Translations under genes and position numbers: made by a program
The notes under the pieces: model-generated
Seen by the model: only the letters and a program-made list of their open reading frames with translations
The model's database searches: none
Told to the model about the DNA's origin: nothing
Part shown: positions 27,053 to 35,156 of the stretch, piece after piece
How the letters are laid out: every line of letters begins with the position of its first letter
Numbering within the stretch: the first letter of the stretch is position 1
Assembly: GCA_035279665.1 (NCBI GenBank)
Contig: DATEHI010000052.1
Coordinates: forward strand, 11,464 to 75,463
Source: CF-13 sp035279665
GTDB lineage: Bacteria > Chloroflexota > Dormibacteria > CF-121
Length of the DNA stretch: 64,000 nucleotides
Direction of reading: 5' to 3'

Positions 27053-27140
27053 GGGAGTGACTAGTATGCCTCAAGCGCGGGCTGGCGTGAAGGACCAAAG
27101 GAACCAACGACTTTTAGATGGTTTGCACAATAGACTCGGG

Positions 27141-27330
27141 CGCCTGAGGCTGGTAGCGTTTCGGGTTGAGTCAACCGGCGTTGATGGGGATTTACTCACC
27201 CCCGGAGCTGGCCGGCTCGACAAGAGCGGCGGCCGTGGCCGCAAGCAGGGTGGTACCGCGGGAGGGGATCCTCTCGTCCTTGCAGCAGGAACGTGTCGTT
27301 CGAGCCAGCCAGCTGCAACGAGGAGGAAGG
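27141..27330 (+). ncRNA. T-box riboswitch leader of the branched-chain amino-acid operon
   Basis: The T-box sequence AGGGTGGTACCGCG is at 27247-27260 and the partner CTCGTCCTTGC follows at 27273-27283. GCAAG (27241-27245) can pair with CTTGC (27279-27283), closing the antiterminator/antisequestrator. TTGCAGC (27280-27286) can instead pair perfectly with GCTGCAA (27312-27318) immediately before the ribosome site. There is no U-run, so control looks translational. The 5' end and stem I specifier are not placed with confidence; a CTC (Leu) lies at 27195-27197 in a GGGG/CCCC-closed loop. The 5' boundary given is a guess. Confidence 0.8.
27321..27330 (+). promoter_or_regulatory. Strong ribosome binding site controlled by the T-box
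   Basis: aggaggaagg lies 6 nt before ATG 27337 and directly after the GCTGCAA arm of the T-box switch hairpin, so hairpin choice can expose or hide it. Confidence 0.6.
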
Positions 27331-27336
27331 TACCAA

Positions 27337-27528
27337 ATGGCCAGCTACACCATCGAGATCCCTGACGGGCTGCACCACGAGATCCAGGAGCGGCGGCACC
27401 AGATCGACGTGGCGGATATCTGCACCCAGGCGCTGACCGCCGCCGTCGCCGGAAGGCCCACCGAGGCCCATCCGTTCGGGCGCGGACACGAGGTCACCGA
27501 AGCGATCAATCGCATGTTCAGTGGTTGA
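27337..27528 (+). CDS. Small protein of unknown function, first gene of the T-box operon
   Basis: A 63-aa protein beginning MASYTIEIPDGLHHEIQERR. The predicted layout is a short beta strand (YTIEIP) followed by two helices, reminiscent of ribbon-helix-helix antitoxin-like proteins, but I do not recognise the family. It has a strong ribosome site 6 nt before the ATG and ends 15 bp before the ThDP enzyme. It may be a regulatory partner of that enzyme or a translated leader; neither is shown. Confidence 0.65.
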   Translation: MASYTIEIPDGLHHEIQERRHQIDVADICTQALTAAVAGRPTEAHPFGRGHEVTEAINRMFSG

Positions 27529-27543
27529 GAGGCGTCGAATCTG

Positions 27544-29340
27544 ATGAGTACTGAAATGATCGACCGCGTCGAGCAGGAGCTGACACCGTTTGGGCCAGCG
27601 CCACTGGAGCGCACCAGCGGCAACTTCTGGCTGATCGAGACGCTGCGGCGCTGGGGCATCACCTCTTACGCGGGTGTCAACGGTGGTGGCCTCATCCACG
27701 TGACCAAGCACCTCGAGCCGTTGTCCGACCCCTCGGAAGCTACCGACGGCGCACCGCGGATGCTGACGATGGGCGAGTACGTCGCCGGCTTCGTCCCACT
27801 CGGCTACTACCTCGCCTCCGGCCGGGTCGCCGGCTGCATCACCACTACCGGCGCCGCCACCAAGTTGGGAGGGAGCGGTCTGACGGACGCCAAGCTGCAC
27901 AACATCCCGGCCGTCTATCTGGTCGCCCTCAACTCCACGCTATCGATCGGCCAGGCGCCGCTCCAGGACGTGTCGGTCCACGGCATGAACATCGTGCCGC
28001 AACTCCAGGCGGAGCTAGGTGACGGCTGCATCGTGATCGACGACATCGACACCATGGAGGAGCAGCTCGAGCGGGCCCAGGCGATCTTGATGGAATCCAA
28101 GCCGATCGCCATCGCCTTTTATCCGGACATCCTCTCGAAGGACGTCGAGGTCGACGTGCCCTCACGTCTCCGCCCCCGCGGCTTTCGACCGCAGGACGTG
28201 GAGCGCTTCCTTCAGGACTTTCCACAGATCGCCGACGGGCGCCGGGTCGTCATCTATGTCGGCAGTGAGGCCGCGCGCTGGCCGGGCATGCCGGCCTTGA
28301 CCACCCAGCTGTCGGAGTTGCTGCAGGCCCCCACTGTCTGGTCGGTCAACGGGGCCAATGCCGTTTCCCCCGACAACCGCTTCGGCTTCGGCTACATCTC
28401 CTTCGGCGGCAACGACGAGGCGATGAAGCTCTGGCGAAGTGTCGGTCCCGACGACTGCGTCATCACGCTCGGCTTCGACCCGGGCGAATATTCCCTCAAC
28501 CTGGCGACGATACCTGCTGGACAGGTGTGGAACTTCACCGGGTGGACGGAGCAGTACGGCCACATCGCCGGCGAGTTCCGCCATCGCGTTCGTGGCAACT
28601 ACGACGTCGTGCACGGGGACCTGGACGCCGTTCTCGAAGAGGTTATTCCGCAGCTCTCGAAGCGTGGCGTCGGCCGGCGGCCATCGATGGCTGTGCCCGA
28701 GCGCCTCAATACGCGCCAGATCTCTCGTGACGTGCGCGAGGGTAGCGTCGACTTCATCCGCTTTTACGAGCAGCTGCACCAATCGTGGCGGCCGAACAGC
28801 ATCGGGTTCGACGATGTCTGCATCGCCTACAAGGATCGGCAGTACGTCACCCAGCGACCCCATCCCTGGATTCCGTTCCACAGTACCCACGACGGGTCGG
28901 CGATGGGCGGCGGGTTCGGGCTCGGCGTCGGGGCAAAGATGGCCGACCCGACCCTGCACACCTTCGTCTTCTCCGGCGACGGCTGCTGGCGCCTGTTCGG
29001 CGGCGCGCTGGCCGACGCCGCCAATCTCGACCTGCGGCTCTTCATCATCAACAACGGCGTCTACGGGATCGTCGACAAAGGCCTCGAGGTCGTCATCCCC
29101 GACGTCGAGAAGCGGCGCTACCATTCGACGCTGCCGACGATCGACTTCGTCGGTGCGGCGAAGGCGCATGGCTGGGACGGCTACCGGGTGAAGCCGGACT
29201 TGAGCAATCTCAAGGAGATCATGGACGCCTGCTACGAGACCTCGGGCCAGTCAATCCTGATCGACGTGCCGGTCGACGCCGACCAGGTGATCGGCCTGAA
29301 CCCTCGGCTGAACAACCTGACGACCAAGACGTACCTCTAA
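27544..29340 (+). CDS. Thiamine-diphosphate-dependent enzyme, divergent acetolactate-synthase-like
   Basis: A 598-aa three-domain ThDP enzyme. The cofactor-activating Glu is in TMGEYVAGFVPLGYYLASG, the ThDP motif starts GDGCWRLFGGALADA and ends in IINNGVYG, and the substrate-side HSTHDGSAMGGGFGLGVG precedes it. The order (pyrimidine domain, central domain 200-370, pyrophosphate domain) matches acetolactate synthase, but the N-terminus TSGNFWLIETLRRWGITSYAGV departs from IlvB. It sits where ilvB would be, before ilvC, and no ilvN subunit gene is present. Acetohydroxyacid synthesis is the contextual guess; decarboxylase or carboligase activity on another 2-oxoacid is possible. Confidence 0.85.
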   Translation: MSTEMIDRVEQELTPFGPAPLERTSGNFWLIETLRRWGITSYAGVNGGGLIHVTKHLEPLSDPSEATDGAPRMLTMGEYVAGFVPLGYYLASGRVAGCITTTGAATKLGGSGLTDAKLHNIPAVYLVALNSTLSIGQAPLQDVSVHGMNIVPQLQAELGDGCIVIDDIDTMEEQLERAQAILMESKPIAIAFYPDILSKDVEVDVPSRLRPRGFRPQDVERFLQDFPQIADGRRVVIYVGSEAARWPGMPALTTQLSELLQAPTVWSVNGANAVSPDNRFGFGYISFGGNDEAMKLWRSVGPDDCVITLGFDPGEYSLNLATIPAGQVWNFTGWTEQYGHIAGEFRHRVRGNYDVVHGDLDAVLEEVIPQLSKRGVGRRPSMAVPERLNTRQISRDVREGSVDFIRFYEQLHQSWRPNSIGFDDVCIAYKDRQYVTQRPHPWIPFHSTHDGSAMGGGFGLGVGAKMADPTLHTFVFSGDGCWRLFGGALADAANLDLRLFIINNGVYGIVDKGLEVVIPDVEKRRYHSTLPTIDFVGAAKAHGWDGYRVKPDLSNLKEIMDACYETSGQSILIDVPVDADQVIGLNPRLNNLTTKTYL

Positions 29341-30350
29341 TGGCCAAGGTCTACCACGACGACGACGCCGACATGGCGGCGCTGGCGGGCCAGCGAGTCG
29401 CGGTCATCGGCTACGGCAGCCAGGGCCACGCCCATGCCTTGAACCTGCAGGACAGTGGCGTCGATGTCGTGGTCGGCCTCTACAAGGGCAGTAAGTCCTG
29501 GGAGGCGGCGGAAAAGGAAGACCTGCGGGTCGAGACGGTCGAGAAGGCCGTCGAGCTGGGCAACCTGGTGATGATGCTCGTGCCCGATCAGACGCAGAAG
29601 CGACTCTACGATGAAGTGGTCAAGCCGAACTTAAAGCCGGGCAGCGCGCTGATGTTCGCGCACGGCTTCAACATCCACTTCAGCCAGATCCTGCCGGCGG
29701 CTGATATCGACGTCACCATGGTCGCGCCCAAAGGGCCCGGCCACATCGTGCGCCGGCTCTTCAAAGAGCGGGTCGGCGTACCGGCGCTCTTTGCCGTCCA
29801 CCAGGACACGACCGGCAAGGCGCGCGCCCGCACGCTCGCCTACGCCCGCGGGATCGGCTCGACCATGGCGGGCGTGCTGGAGACGACGTTCAAAGAGGAG
29901 ACCGAGACCGACCTCTTCGGTGAGCAGGCGGTCCTCTGTGGTGGACTCACCTCGCTCGTCAAGACCGGCTTCGACACGCTGGTAGAAGCCGGCTACCAGC
30001 CGGAGCTCGCCTATTTCGAGTGCCTGCACGAGATGAAGCTGATCGTCGACCTGATGTACCAGGGCGGCATGAGCTACATGCGCTACAGCATCAGCGACAC
30101 CGCCGAGTTCGGCGACTACGTCAGCGGCCCCCGGATCATCAGCCCCGCGGTCCGCGAGGAGATGCGCCAGATCCTCCGCGAGATCCAGGACGGCACCTTC
30201 GCCCGCACCTGGATCCTGGAAAACCAGGCGGGCCGGCCCGCCTTCAACGCCTCCCGGCAGCGCGCCAAGGGCGAGCTGATCGAGAAGGTCGGCTCGGAGC
30301 TGCGCGCCATGATGCCCTGGCTGAAAGCCGACAAGAAGGCCAGCAACTGA
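29340..30350 (+). CDS. ilvC: Ketol-acid reductoisomerase
   Basis: A 336-aa class I KARI. The NADPH fold is VAVIGYGSQGHAHALNLQDSG, and the knotted C-terminal domain carries LFGEQAVLCGG, the Mg ligands in that stretch, and FECLHEMKLIVDLMYQGG. It converts acetolactate or acetohydroxybutyrate to the dihydroxyacid in valine and isoleucine synthesis. The ATG overlaps the upstream TAA as TAATG. Confidence 0.96.
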   Translation: MAKVYHDDDADMAALAGQRVAVIGYGSQGHAHALNLQDSGVDVVVGLYKGSKSWEAAEKEDLRVETVEKAVELGNLVMMLVPDQTQKRLYDEVVKPNLKPGSALMFAHGFNIHFSQILPAADIDVTMVAPKGPGHIVRRLFKERVGVPALFAVHQDTTGKARARTLAYARGIGSTMAGVLETTFKEETETDLFGEQAVLCGGLTSLVKTGFDTLVEAGYQPELAYFECLHEMKLIVDLMYQGGMSYMRYSISDTAEFGDYVSGPRIISPAVREEMRQILREIQDGTFARTWILENQAGRPAFNASRQRAKGELIEKVGSELRAMMPWLKADKKASN

Positions 30351-31582
30351 TGGAGGCCCGAGTACCGACACCGACGGGCGACCGCGTGTTCATCTTCGAT
30401 ACCACCCTGCGCGACGGCGAGCAATCGCCCGGCGCGTCGCTGACGCCCGATCAGAAGCTCGCGATCGCCTGGCAACTCGCTCGCCTGGGCGTCGACGTGA
30501 TCGAGGCCGGCTTCCCCCTCTCCTCCCCCGGCGATTTTGAGGCGGTGCAACGGATCGCCCGGCAGATTCGAGGCCCGATGATCACCGCGCTGGCGCGTGC
30601 GGCCCGTCCTGACATCGATGCCGTGTGGCAGGCCGTCCAGGATGCCGAGAGAAAGCAGATCCACATGGTGCTCTCCGTGTCGGACATCCATATCGAGCGG
30701 AAGCTTCGCTCCAACCGGCGCGACGTGCTCCGCCGCGGCGTCGAGGCCGTTGCCTATGCGCGCTCGCTGTGCGACGACGTCGAGTACTCACCGGAGGATG
30801 CGGGCCGCGCCGATCTCGCGTACCTCTTCGAAACGCTCGAGGCGGTGATCGACGCCGGCGCCACGGTCGTCAACATTCCCGATACGACCGGTTACACGCT
30901 CCCCAACGAGTTCGGGGCGCTGATCGCATCGATCTGCGAGAACGTCCGCAACATCGACCGGGCCTTGATCAGCGTGCATTGCCACAACGATCTCGGCCTC
31001 TCGACCGCGAACAGTATCGCCGCCGTCCTGAATGGCGCTCGCCGGGTCGAGTGCACGATCAACGGCATCGGCGAGCGGGCCGGCAACGCCTCGCTCGAAG
31101 AAGTCGTGATGATCCTCCGCACCCGCGAGAAGTCACTCGGGCTGCGAACCGGGATCGACACCACGCGCCTGGCCGAGGTCAGCGCGCTGGTCTCGCGACA
31201 CACCGGCATTCCGGTGCAGCCCAACAAGGCGGTGGTCGGCGGCAACGCTTTTGCGCACGCCTCCGGCATCCACCAGGACGGGGTCCTCAAGGACAAGCTG
31301 AATTACGAAATCATGCGGCCCGAAGAGGTCGGGATGGGAGAAAGCCGGATCGTGCTCTCGCCCCGCTCGGGACGGCACGCGTTCCAGTTCCGCCTGGGGG
31401 AGCTCGGGTATCACTTGTCGGAGGCGGACTTCGGAAGGGCCTGGGAGCTCTTCCTGGAGCTCGCCGACCGCAAGAAAGACATCCTCGATCGGGACCTGGA
31501 GGATATCGTGCGCCGCACACAGTCGCTGGTATCCTCGATTCCTCCCCCTCCGGGGGAGGGCAGGGTGGGGGTGATCGCCTGA
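30350..31582 (+). CDS. leuA: 2-isopropylmalate synthase lacking the C-terminal regulatory domain
   Basis: A 410-aa LeuA. The catalytic TIM barrel starts FIFDTTLRDGEQSPGASL, with SVHCHNDLGLSTANS and the signature NGIGERAGNASLEEVVM, followed by the linker with GIHQDGVLKDKLNYEIM. E. coli LeuA is 523 aa; the missing part is the allosteric leucine-binding domain. The protein ends right after DLEDIVRRTQSLVSS, and its last residues (PPPPGEGRVGVIA) are encoded by a palindromic repeat. It should retain condensation of acetyl-CoA with 2-ketoisovalerate but lack leucine feedback inhibition. Start TGATG-coupled to ilvC. Confidence 0.93.
   Translation: MEARVPTPTGDRVFIFDTTLRDGEQSPGASLTPDQKLAIAWQLARLGVDVIEAGFPLSSPGDFEAVQRIARQIRGPMITALARAARPDIDAVWQAVQDAERKQIHMVLSVSDIHIERKLRSNRRDVLRRGVEAVAYARSLCDDVEYSPEDAGRADLAYLFETLEAVIDAGATVVNIPDTTGYTLPNEFGALIASICENVRNIDRALISVHCHNDLGLSTANSIAAVLNGARRVECTINGIGERAGNASLEEVVMILRTREKSLGLRTGIDTTRLAEVSALVSRHTGIPVQPNKAVVGGNAFAHASGIHQDGVLKDKLNYEIMRPEEVGMGESRIVLSPRSGRHAFQFRLGELGYHLSEADFGRAWELFLELADRKKDILDRDLEDIVRRTQSLVSSIPPPPGEGRVGVIA
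31541..31575. repeat. GC-rich palindromic repeat, copy B, forming the 3' end of leuA
   Basis: CCTCCCCC (31541-31548) pairs with GGGGGAGG (31552-31559) around a 3-nt loop, followed by a GCAGGGTGGGGGTG tail. Same design as copy A at 5187. Confidence 0.6.
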
Positions 31583-32571
31583 TGGCCGTCGAGCCCCTGC
31601 ACCCGTCGGAGACCGCGCCACCCCCGCCCACGAAGGCGATCTATGGCGGCTTTGCCTACTTCAAGGGCGCGATCGTGCCCTTCGGCGAGGCGAACGTCAG
31701 CGTCGGCACCCATGCCCTGAACTACGGCACGGGATGCTTCGAGGGGATTCGCGGGTACTGGAACGCCGAGCAGCACGAGATCTATCTCCTGAAATTGGCC
31801 GAACATTACGAGCGGTTCCTCAAGTCGACGGCGCTGCTCAAGATCAAGCTCGAGGAGAATGTCGACCAGCTGTGCGAGCTGACGCGCGAGATCGTCCGCC
31901 GTGACGGCTTCCATACGGACGTTTATGTCCGGCCGATTGCCTTCAAGTCCTCCGCCATGATCAAGGTCGATCTTCACTCGTCCGAGGATGCGGTCGCGAT
32001 CTTCGCCATGCCGATGGGGGCCTACGCACGGATCGATGGGTTGCGAGTCACGATCTCCTCCTGGCGGCGGGTCAGCGACAACAGCATCCCGGCTCGGGCG
32101 AAGATCACCGGCGCCTACATCAACACCGCGCTGGCCACCGAAGATGCCAACGCCGCCGGTTACGACGATTGCCTGATGCTCACGGAGGACGGTCACATCG
32201 CCGAGGGGGCCGCCGCCAACTTCTTCATGGTCCAGGGCAGAACCCTGATCACGCCCCCCGTCACCGACGACATCCTGGTTGGCATCACCCGGGCCGCGGT
32301 GATGGGGCTGGCCCTTGACCTCGACCTCGACGTCGTCGAGCGAAGCATCGACCGGACCGAGGTCTACCAGGCCGATGAGGCCTTCCTCTGCGGCACCGGT
32401 GTCCAGGTGGCGCCGATCGTCGAGGTCGATGGGCGCGCGGTTGGCAGCGGCCGGCCCGGCACGATCACCATGGGACTTCAGGAGGCGTATTTCCGCGCGG
32501 TGCGGGGCCAGGACCCGCGCTACCGGCAATGGTGCACCCCCGTTTATGGGGGGATGCCCCGAATTAGGTAG
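31582..32571 (+). CDS. ilvE: Branched-chain amino-acid aminotransferase
   Basis: A 329-aa class IV PLP aminotransferase. Family motifs are HALNYGTGCFEGIRGYW, KITGAYINTALATEDANAAGYDD with the Schiff-base Lys in ARAKITGAY, and LTEDGHIAEGAAANFFMV. It makes leucine, isoleucine and valine from the 2-oxoacids. The ATG overlaps the leuA TGA. Last gene of the T-box operon. Confidence 0.95.
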   Translation: MAVEPLHPSETAPPPPTKAIYGGFAYFKGAIVPFGEANVSVGTHALNYGTGCFEGIRGYWNAEQHEIYLLKLAEHYERFLKSTALLKIKLEENVDQLCELTREIVRRDGFHTDVYVRPIAFKSSAMIKVDLHSSEDAVAIFAMPMGAYARIDGLRVTISSWRRVSDNSIPARAKITGAYINTALATEDANAAGYDDCLMLTEDGHIAEGAAANFFMVQGRTLITPPVTDDILVGITRAAVMGLALDLDLDVVERSIDRTEVYQADEAFLCGTGVQVAPIVEVDGRAVGSGRPGTITMGLQEAYFRAVRGQDPRYRQWCTPVYGGMPRIR

Positions 32572-32625
32572 TCAAGTTGCAAGGCGGAGGCAGGGACTGT
32601 TAGGCTTTTCGGACAACTGAATACC

Positions 32626-32735
32626 GACGGTTATCAAGAGTGGCGGAGGGACCGGCCCAGAGATGCCTGCCAACCTACCGGAATACCGGCAAGGTGGAAA
32701 GTCCGTCAGACGAGAGTCTGAAAGATGATGCAGTC
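32626..32735 (+). ncRNA. SAM-I riboswitch
   Basis: The core TTATCAAGAGTGGCGGAGGG begins at 32631 and continues ACCGGCCC...GCCAACC, the P1/P2 signature of the S-box. P3 is the ACCGG/CCGGC hairpin near 32677-32690, followed by AAGGTGGAAAGTCC. P4 is CAGAC-GAGA-GTCTG near 32707-32721, and GATGA closes P1. It lies before thrC with a terminator in between. High SAM should favour termination. Confidence 0.88.
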
Positions 32736-32747
32736 ACGGACGAGACG

Positions 32748-32772
32748 GCCCCTCCCCGCAGGGGCTTTTTTT
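32748..32772 (+). terminator. Rho-independent terminator of the SAM riboswitch
   Basis: GCCCCT (32748-32753) pairs with AGGGGC (32760-32765), 6-nt loop, followed by seven T. It is 67 bp before the thrC start and 13 bp after the aptamer, the standard expression platform. Confidence 0.9.
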
Positions 32773-32838
32773 ATGGTGAGGCCGCGAGAATGAGCGGCCC
32801 CGGCGTGGAAAGGCCGCGAGAAGATCAGGAGGAAATCG

Positions 32839-34083
32839 GTGAAGCAGTTGCGATGTCGGGAGTGCGGACGATTGCGGGACTTCGAGCCCGCCTACGTCTG
32901 CGAGCACTGTTTCGGACCGCTCGAGGTGGCGTACGACCTCGACGCCGTCAGGGAGCGGGTCAGCCACGACTCGATCGCGAAAGGACCGAACACCATCTGG
33001 CGCTATCGAGAGCTGTTGCCCGCCCCGGACAGCGAGCCCATCGACCTGGGGACGGGCTTCACGCCGTTGGTGCACGCCCCCAACCTCGGGAAGGTCCTGG
33101 GCCTCGATCATCTCTACCTGAAGAACGACACGGTGAACCCGACCGGCTCGTTCAAGGATCGCAACGTCGCGGTCGCCACCAACTTCGCGCTCTCCTACGG
33201 CTTCGACACGCTCTCCTGCTCCTCCACCGGTAACCTCGCCGGCTCGGTCGCCGCCTACGCGGCGCGCGCGGGAATGCGCGCGCTCGTCTTCATTCCCGCC
33301 GATCTGGAGCCGGGCAAAGTCGGCGCGGCGAGCGCCTATGGCGCCACCGTGGTCGAGGTCAACGGCACCTACGACGACGTCAACCGGCTGTGCGTCGAGC
33401 TCGCCGACCTATACGGCTGGGCGATCGTCAACGTCAACCTCCGGCCGTTCTATTCCGAAGGGAGCAAGACGCTGGCGTTCGAGGTGGTGGAACAGCTCGG
33501 CTGGAGGGCGCCCGATCATATCGTCGTTCCCGTCGCCGCAGGGTCCCTGCTCGCCAAGACCGCCAAGGCGTTCCAGGAACTCTTCGGCGTCGGCCTCGTC
33601 GACCGGGTCTCCACGCGGATCCACGCCGCGCAGGCGGAAGGCTGCGCCCCCGTGAGCACGGCCATCAAGGAAGGCCGCGACCAGGTCACGCCGGTGCGGC
33701 CGAATAGCATCGCGAAGTCACTGGCCATCGGCAACCCCGCCGACGGCCGCTACGCGGCACGGGCGGTGCGCGCCTCGGGAGGGTGGGGTACCGCCTGCCG
33801 CGAGGACGCGGTCCAGAAAGCGATGGCACTGCTGGCCGAGACCGAGGGCGTCCTGAGCGAGCCCGCCGGTGGCGTCGTGGTCGCCGGGCTCGAGGAACTC
33901 ATCGGGAGCGGGCGCATCCGGCGGGAGGAAACCGTCGTGATCTGCATCACCGGCAACGGCCTGAAGACGACCGAGCTCTTCGACGTCCGCGATGGGCTCC
34001 GGCTGCACCTGGCGAAGCCCCGCGCGTCAGAGTTCGAGAAGGCGCTGGCTGCTGCGGAAAAAGCCCCAGCCGCGGTCGCATGA
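32839..34083 (+). CDS. thrC: Threonine synthase with N-terminal zinc ribbon
   Basis: A 414-aa PLP enzyme that turns O-phosphohomoserine into threonine. The N-terminal zinc ribbon uses Cys6, Cys9, Cys21 and Cys24. The Schiff-base lysine is Lys106 in NPTGSFKDRN, and the phosphate-binding loop is SSTGNLAGSVAAYAA. GTG start with AGGAGG 6-7 nt upstream. First gene of the SAM-riboswitch operon. A second threonine synthase is at 42145. Confidence 0.93.
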   Translation: MKQLRCRECGRLRDFEPAYVCEHCFGPLEVAYDLDAVRERVSHDSIAKGPNTIWRYRELLPAPDSEPIDLGTGFTPLVHAPNLGKVLGLDHLYLKNDTVNPTGSFKDRNVAVATNFALSYGFDTLSCSSTGNLAGSVAAYAARAGMRALVFIPADLEPGKVGAASAYGATVVEVNGTYDDVNRLCVELADLYGWAIVNVNLRPFYSEGSKTLAFEVVEQLGWRAPDHIVVPVAAGSLLAKTAKAFQELFGVGLVDRVSTRIHAAQAEGCAPVSTAIKEGRDQVTPVRPNSIAKSLAIGNPADGRYAARAVRASGGWGTACREDAVQKAMALLAETEGVLSEPAGGVVVAGLEELIGSGRIRREETVVICITGNGLKTTELFDVRDGLRLHLAKPRASEFEKALAAAEKAPAAVA

Positions 34084-35156
34084 CCCAAACGCTCCGGGTC
34101 GGAGTCATTGGCGCGACCGGGCTCGCCGGCCAGCAGGTGCTGGCCGCACTGGTCCAGCACCCGTGGTTCACGGTTGTGGCGGTGGGCGCCTCCGAGAGCT
34201 CGGCCGGGAAATCGCTGGACCACGCGCTCCGTGACCCGTCTGGTGCAAGCCGCTGGTTTGCCGAGGGTCATCCCGATGGGTCGCTGCTGTCGCTCCGCTG
34301 CCTCAACGCTGAGCAACTCCTCGCGCAGCCGCTCGACCTGGTCTTCAGCGCGGTCTCAAAAGAGGTCGCGGAACTCTGGGAGCCTCGCTTTGCGGAACGG
34401 GTGCCCGTGATCAGCACCGCGTCGGCGTTTCGCTATGACCCCGATGTCCCGATCTTGATCCCCGGGATCAACGACGCGCATGCCGAAGCGCTGCACGATC
34501 AGCGCCGCAACCGCGGCTGGCGCGGCTTCATCGCGCCGATCCCCAACTGCACGACGAGCGGGCTGGCCGTCTCGCTGAAGCCGCTCCAGGATGCCTTCGG
34601 CGTCCGCACCGTGATGATGACCTCGCTCCAGGCCGTCTCGGGCGCGGGCCGGCAGGACGGGGTGCTGGCGCTCGACGTGATTGACAACGTCATCCCCTTC
34701 ATCCCCGGTGAAGAAGAAAAGGTCGAGCGCGAGACGAAGAAGATCCTCGGGCACTGGGGCGAGCCCGCGCAATTTACGGTTTCGTGCACCTGCACCAGGG
34801 TCAATGTCCAGGACGGACACCTGGAAGCCGTTTACGTTGGGACGGAGCGGCCCTCCGATGCAGCGACGGCCACCGCCGCGATGGAGCGGTTCGGCGTCGA
34901 CGGACTCAAAGGTCTCCCCTCGGCGCCCGAACGGCTGCTGCAGGTCAATCCCGACCCCTTCCGACCGCAACCACGCCGGGACCGCAACGCGGGCGACGGC
35001 ATGACGGTCACCGTCGGCCGCGTGCGCGACGAGCCCGCGCTCCACGGGGTGAAGTACGTCGTGCTTTCGCACAACACCAAGCTCGGCGCGGGCAAGGGGG
35101 CGGTCCTTACGGCTGAATGGCTGACGCGGGAGGGATTTATTGTCAGCAATTCCTGA
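34080..35156 (+). CDS. asd: Aspartate-semialdehyde dehydrogenase
   Basis: A 358-aa enzyme of the archaeal/fungal-type ASADH branch. The NADP fold is VGVIGATGLAGQQVL, the catalytic Cys157 is in PIPNCTTSGLAV, and SLQAVSGAGRQDG is the substrate region. It reduces aspartyl phosphate to the semialdehyde for Lys, Met and Thr synthesis. The ATG overlaps the thrC stop as ATGA. Confidence 0.94.
   Translation: MTQTLRVGVIGATGLAGQQVLAALVQHPWFTVVAVGASESSAGKSLDHALRDPSGASRWFAEGHPDGSLLSLRCLNAEQLLAQPLDLVFSAVSKEVAELWEPRFAERVPVISTASAFRYDPDVPILIPGINDAHAEALHDQRRNRGWRGFIAPIPNCTTSGLAVSLKPLQDAFGVRTVMMTSLQAVSGAGRQDGVLALDVIDNVIPFIPGEEEKVERETKKILGHWGEPAQFTVSCTCTRVNVQDGHLEAVYVGTERPSDAATATAAMERFGVDGLKGLPSAPERLLQVNPDPFRPQPRRDRNAGDGMTVTVGRVRDEPALHGVKYVVLSHNTKLGAGKGAVLTAEWLTREGFIVSNS

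Noticed and set aside
27061..27140. Stem I of the T-box reaching up to the pucR start
   Set aside because: I could not build a convincing stem or specifier there, and pucR needs its own promoter in this stretch.
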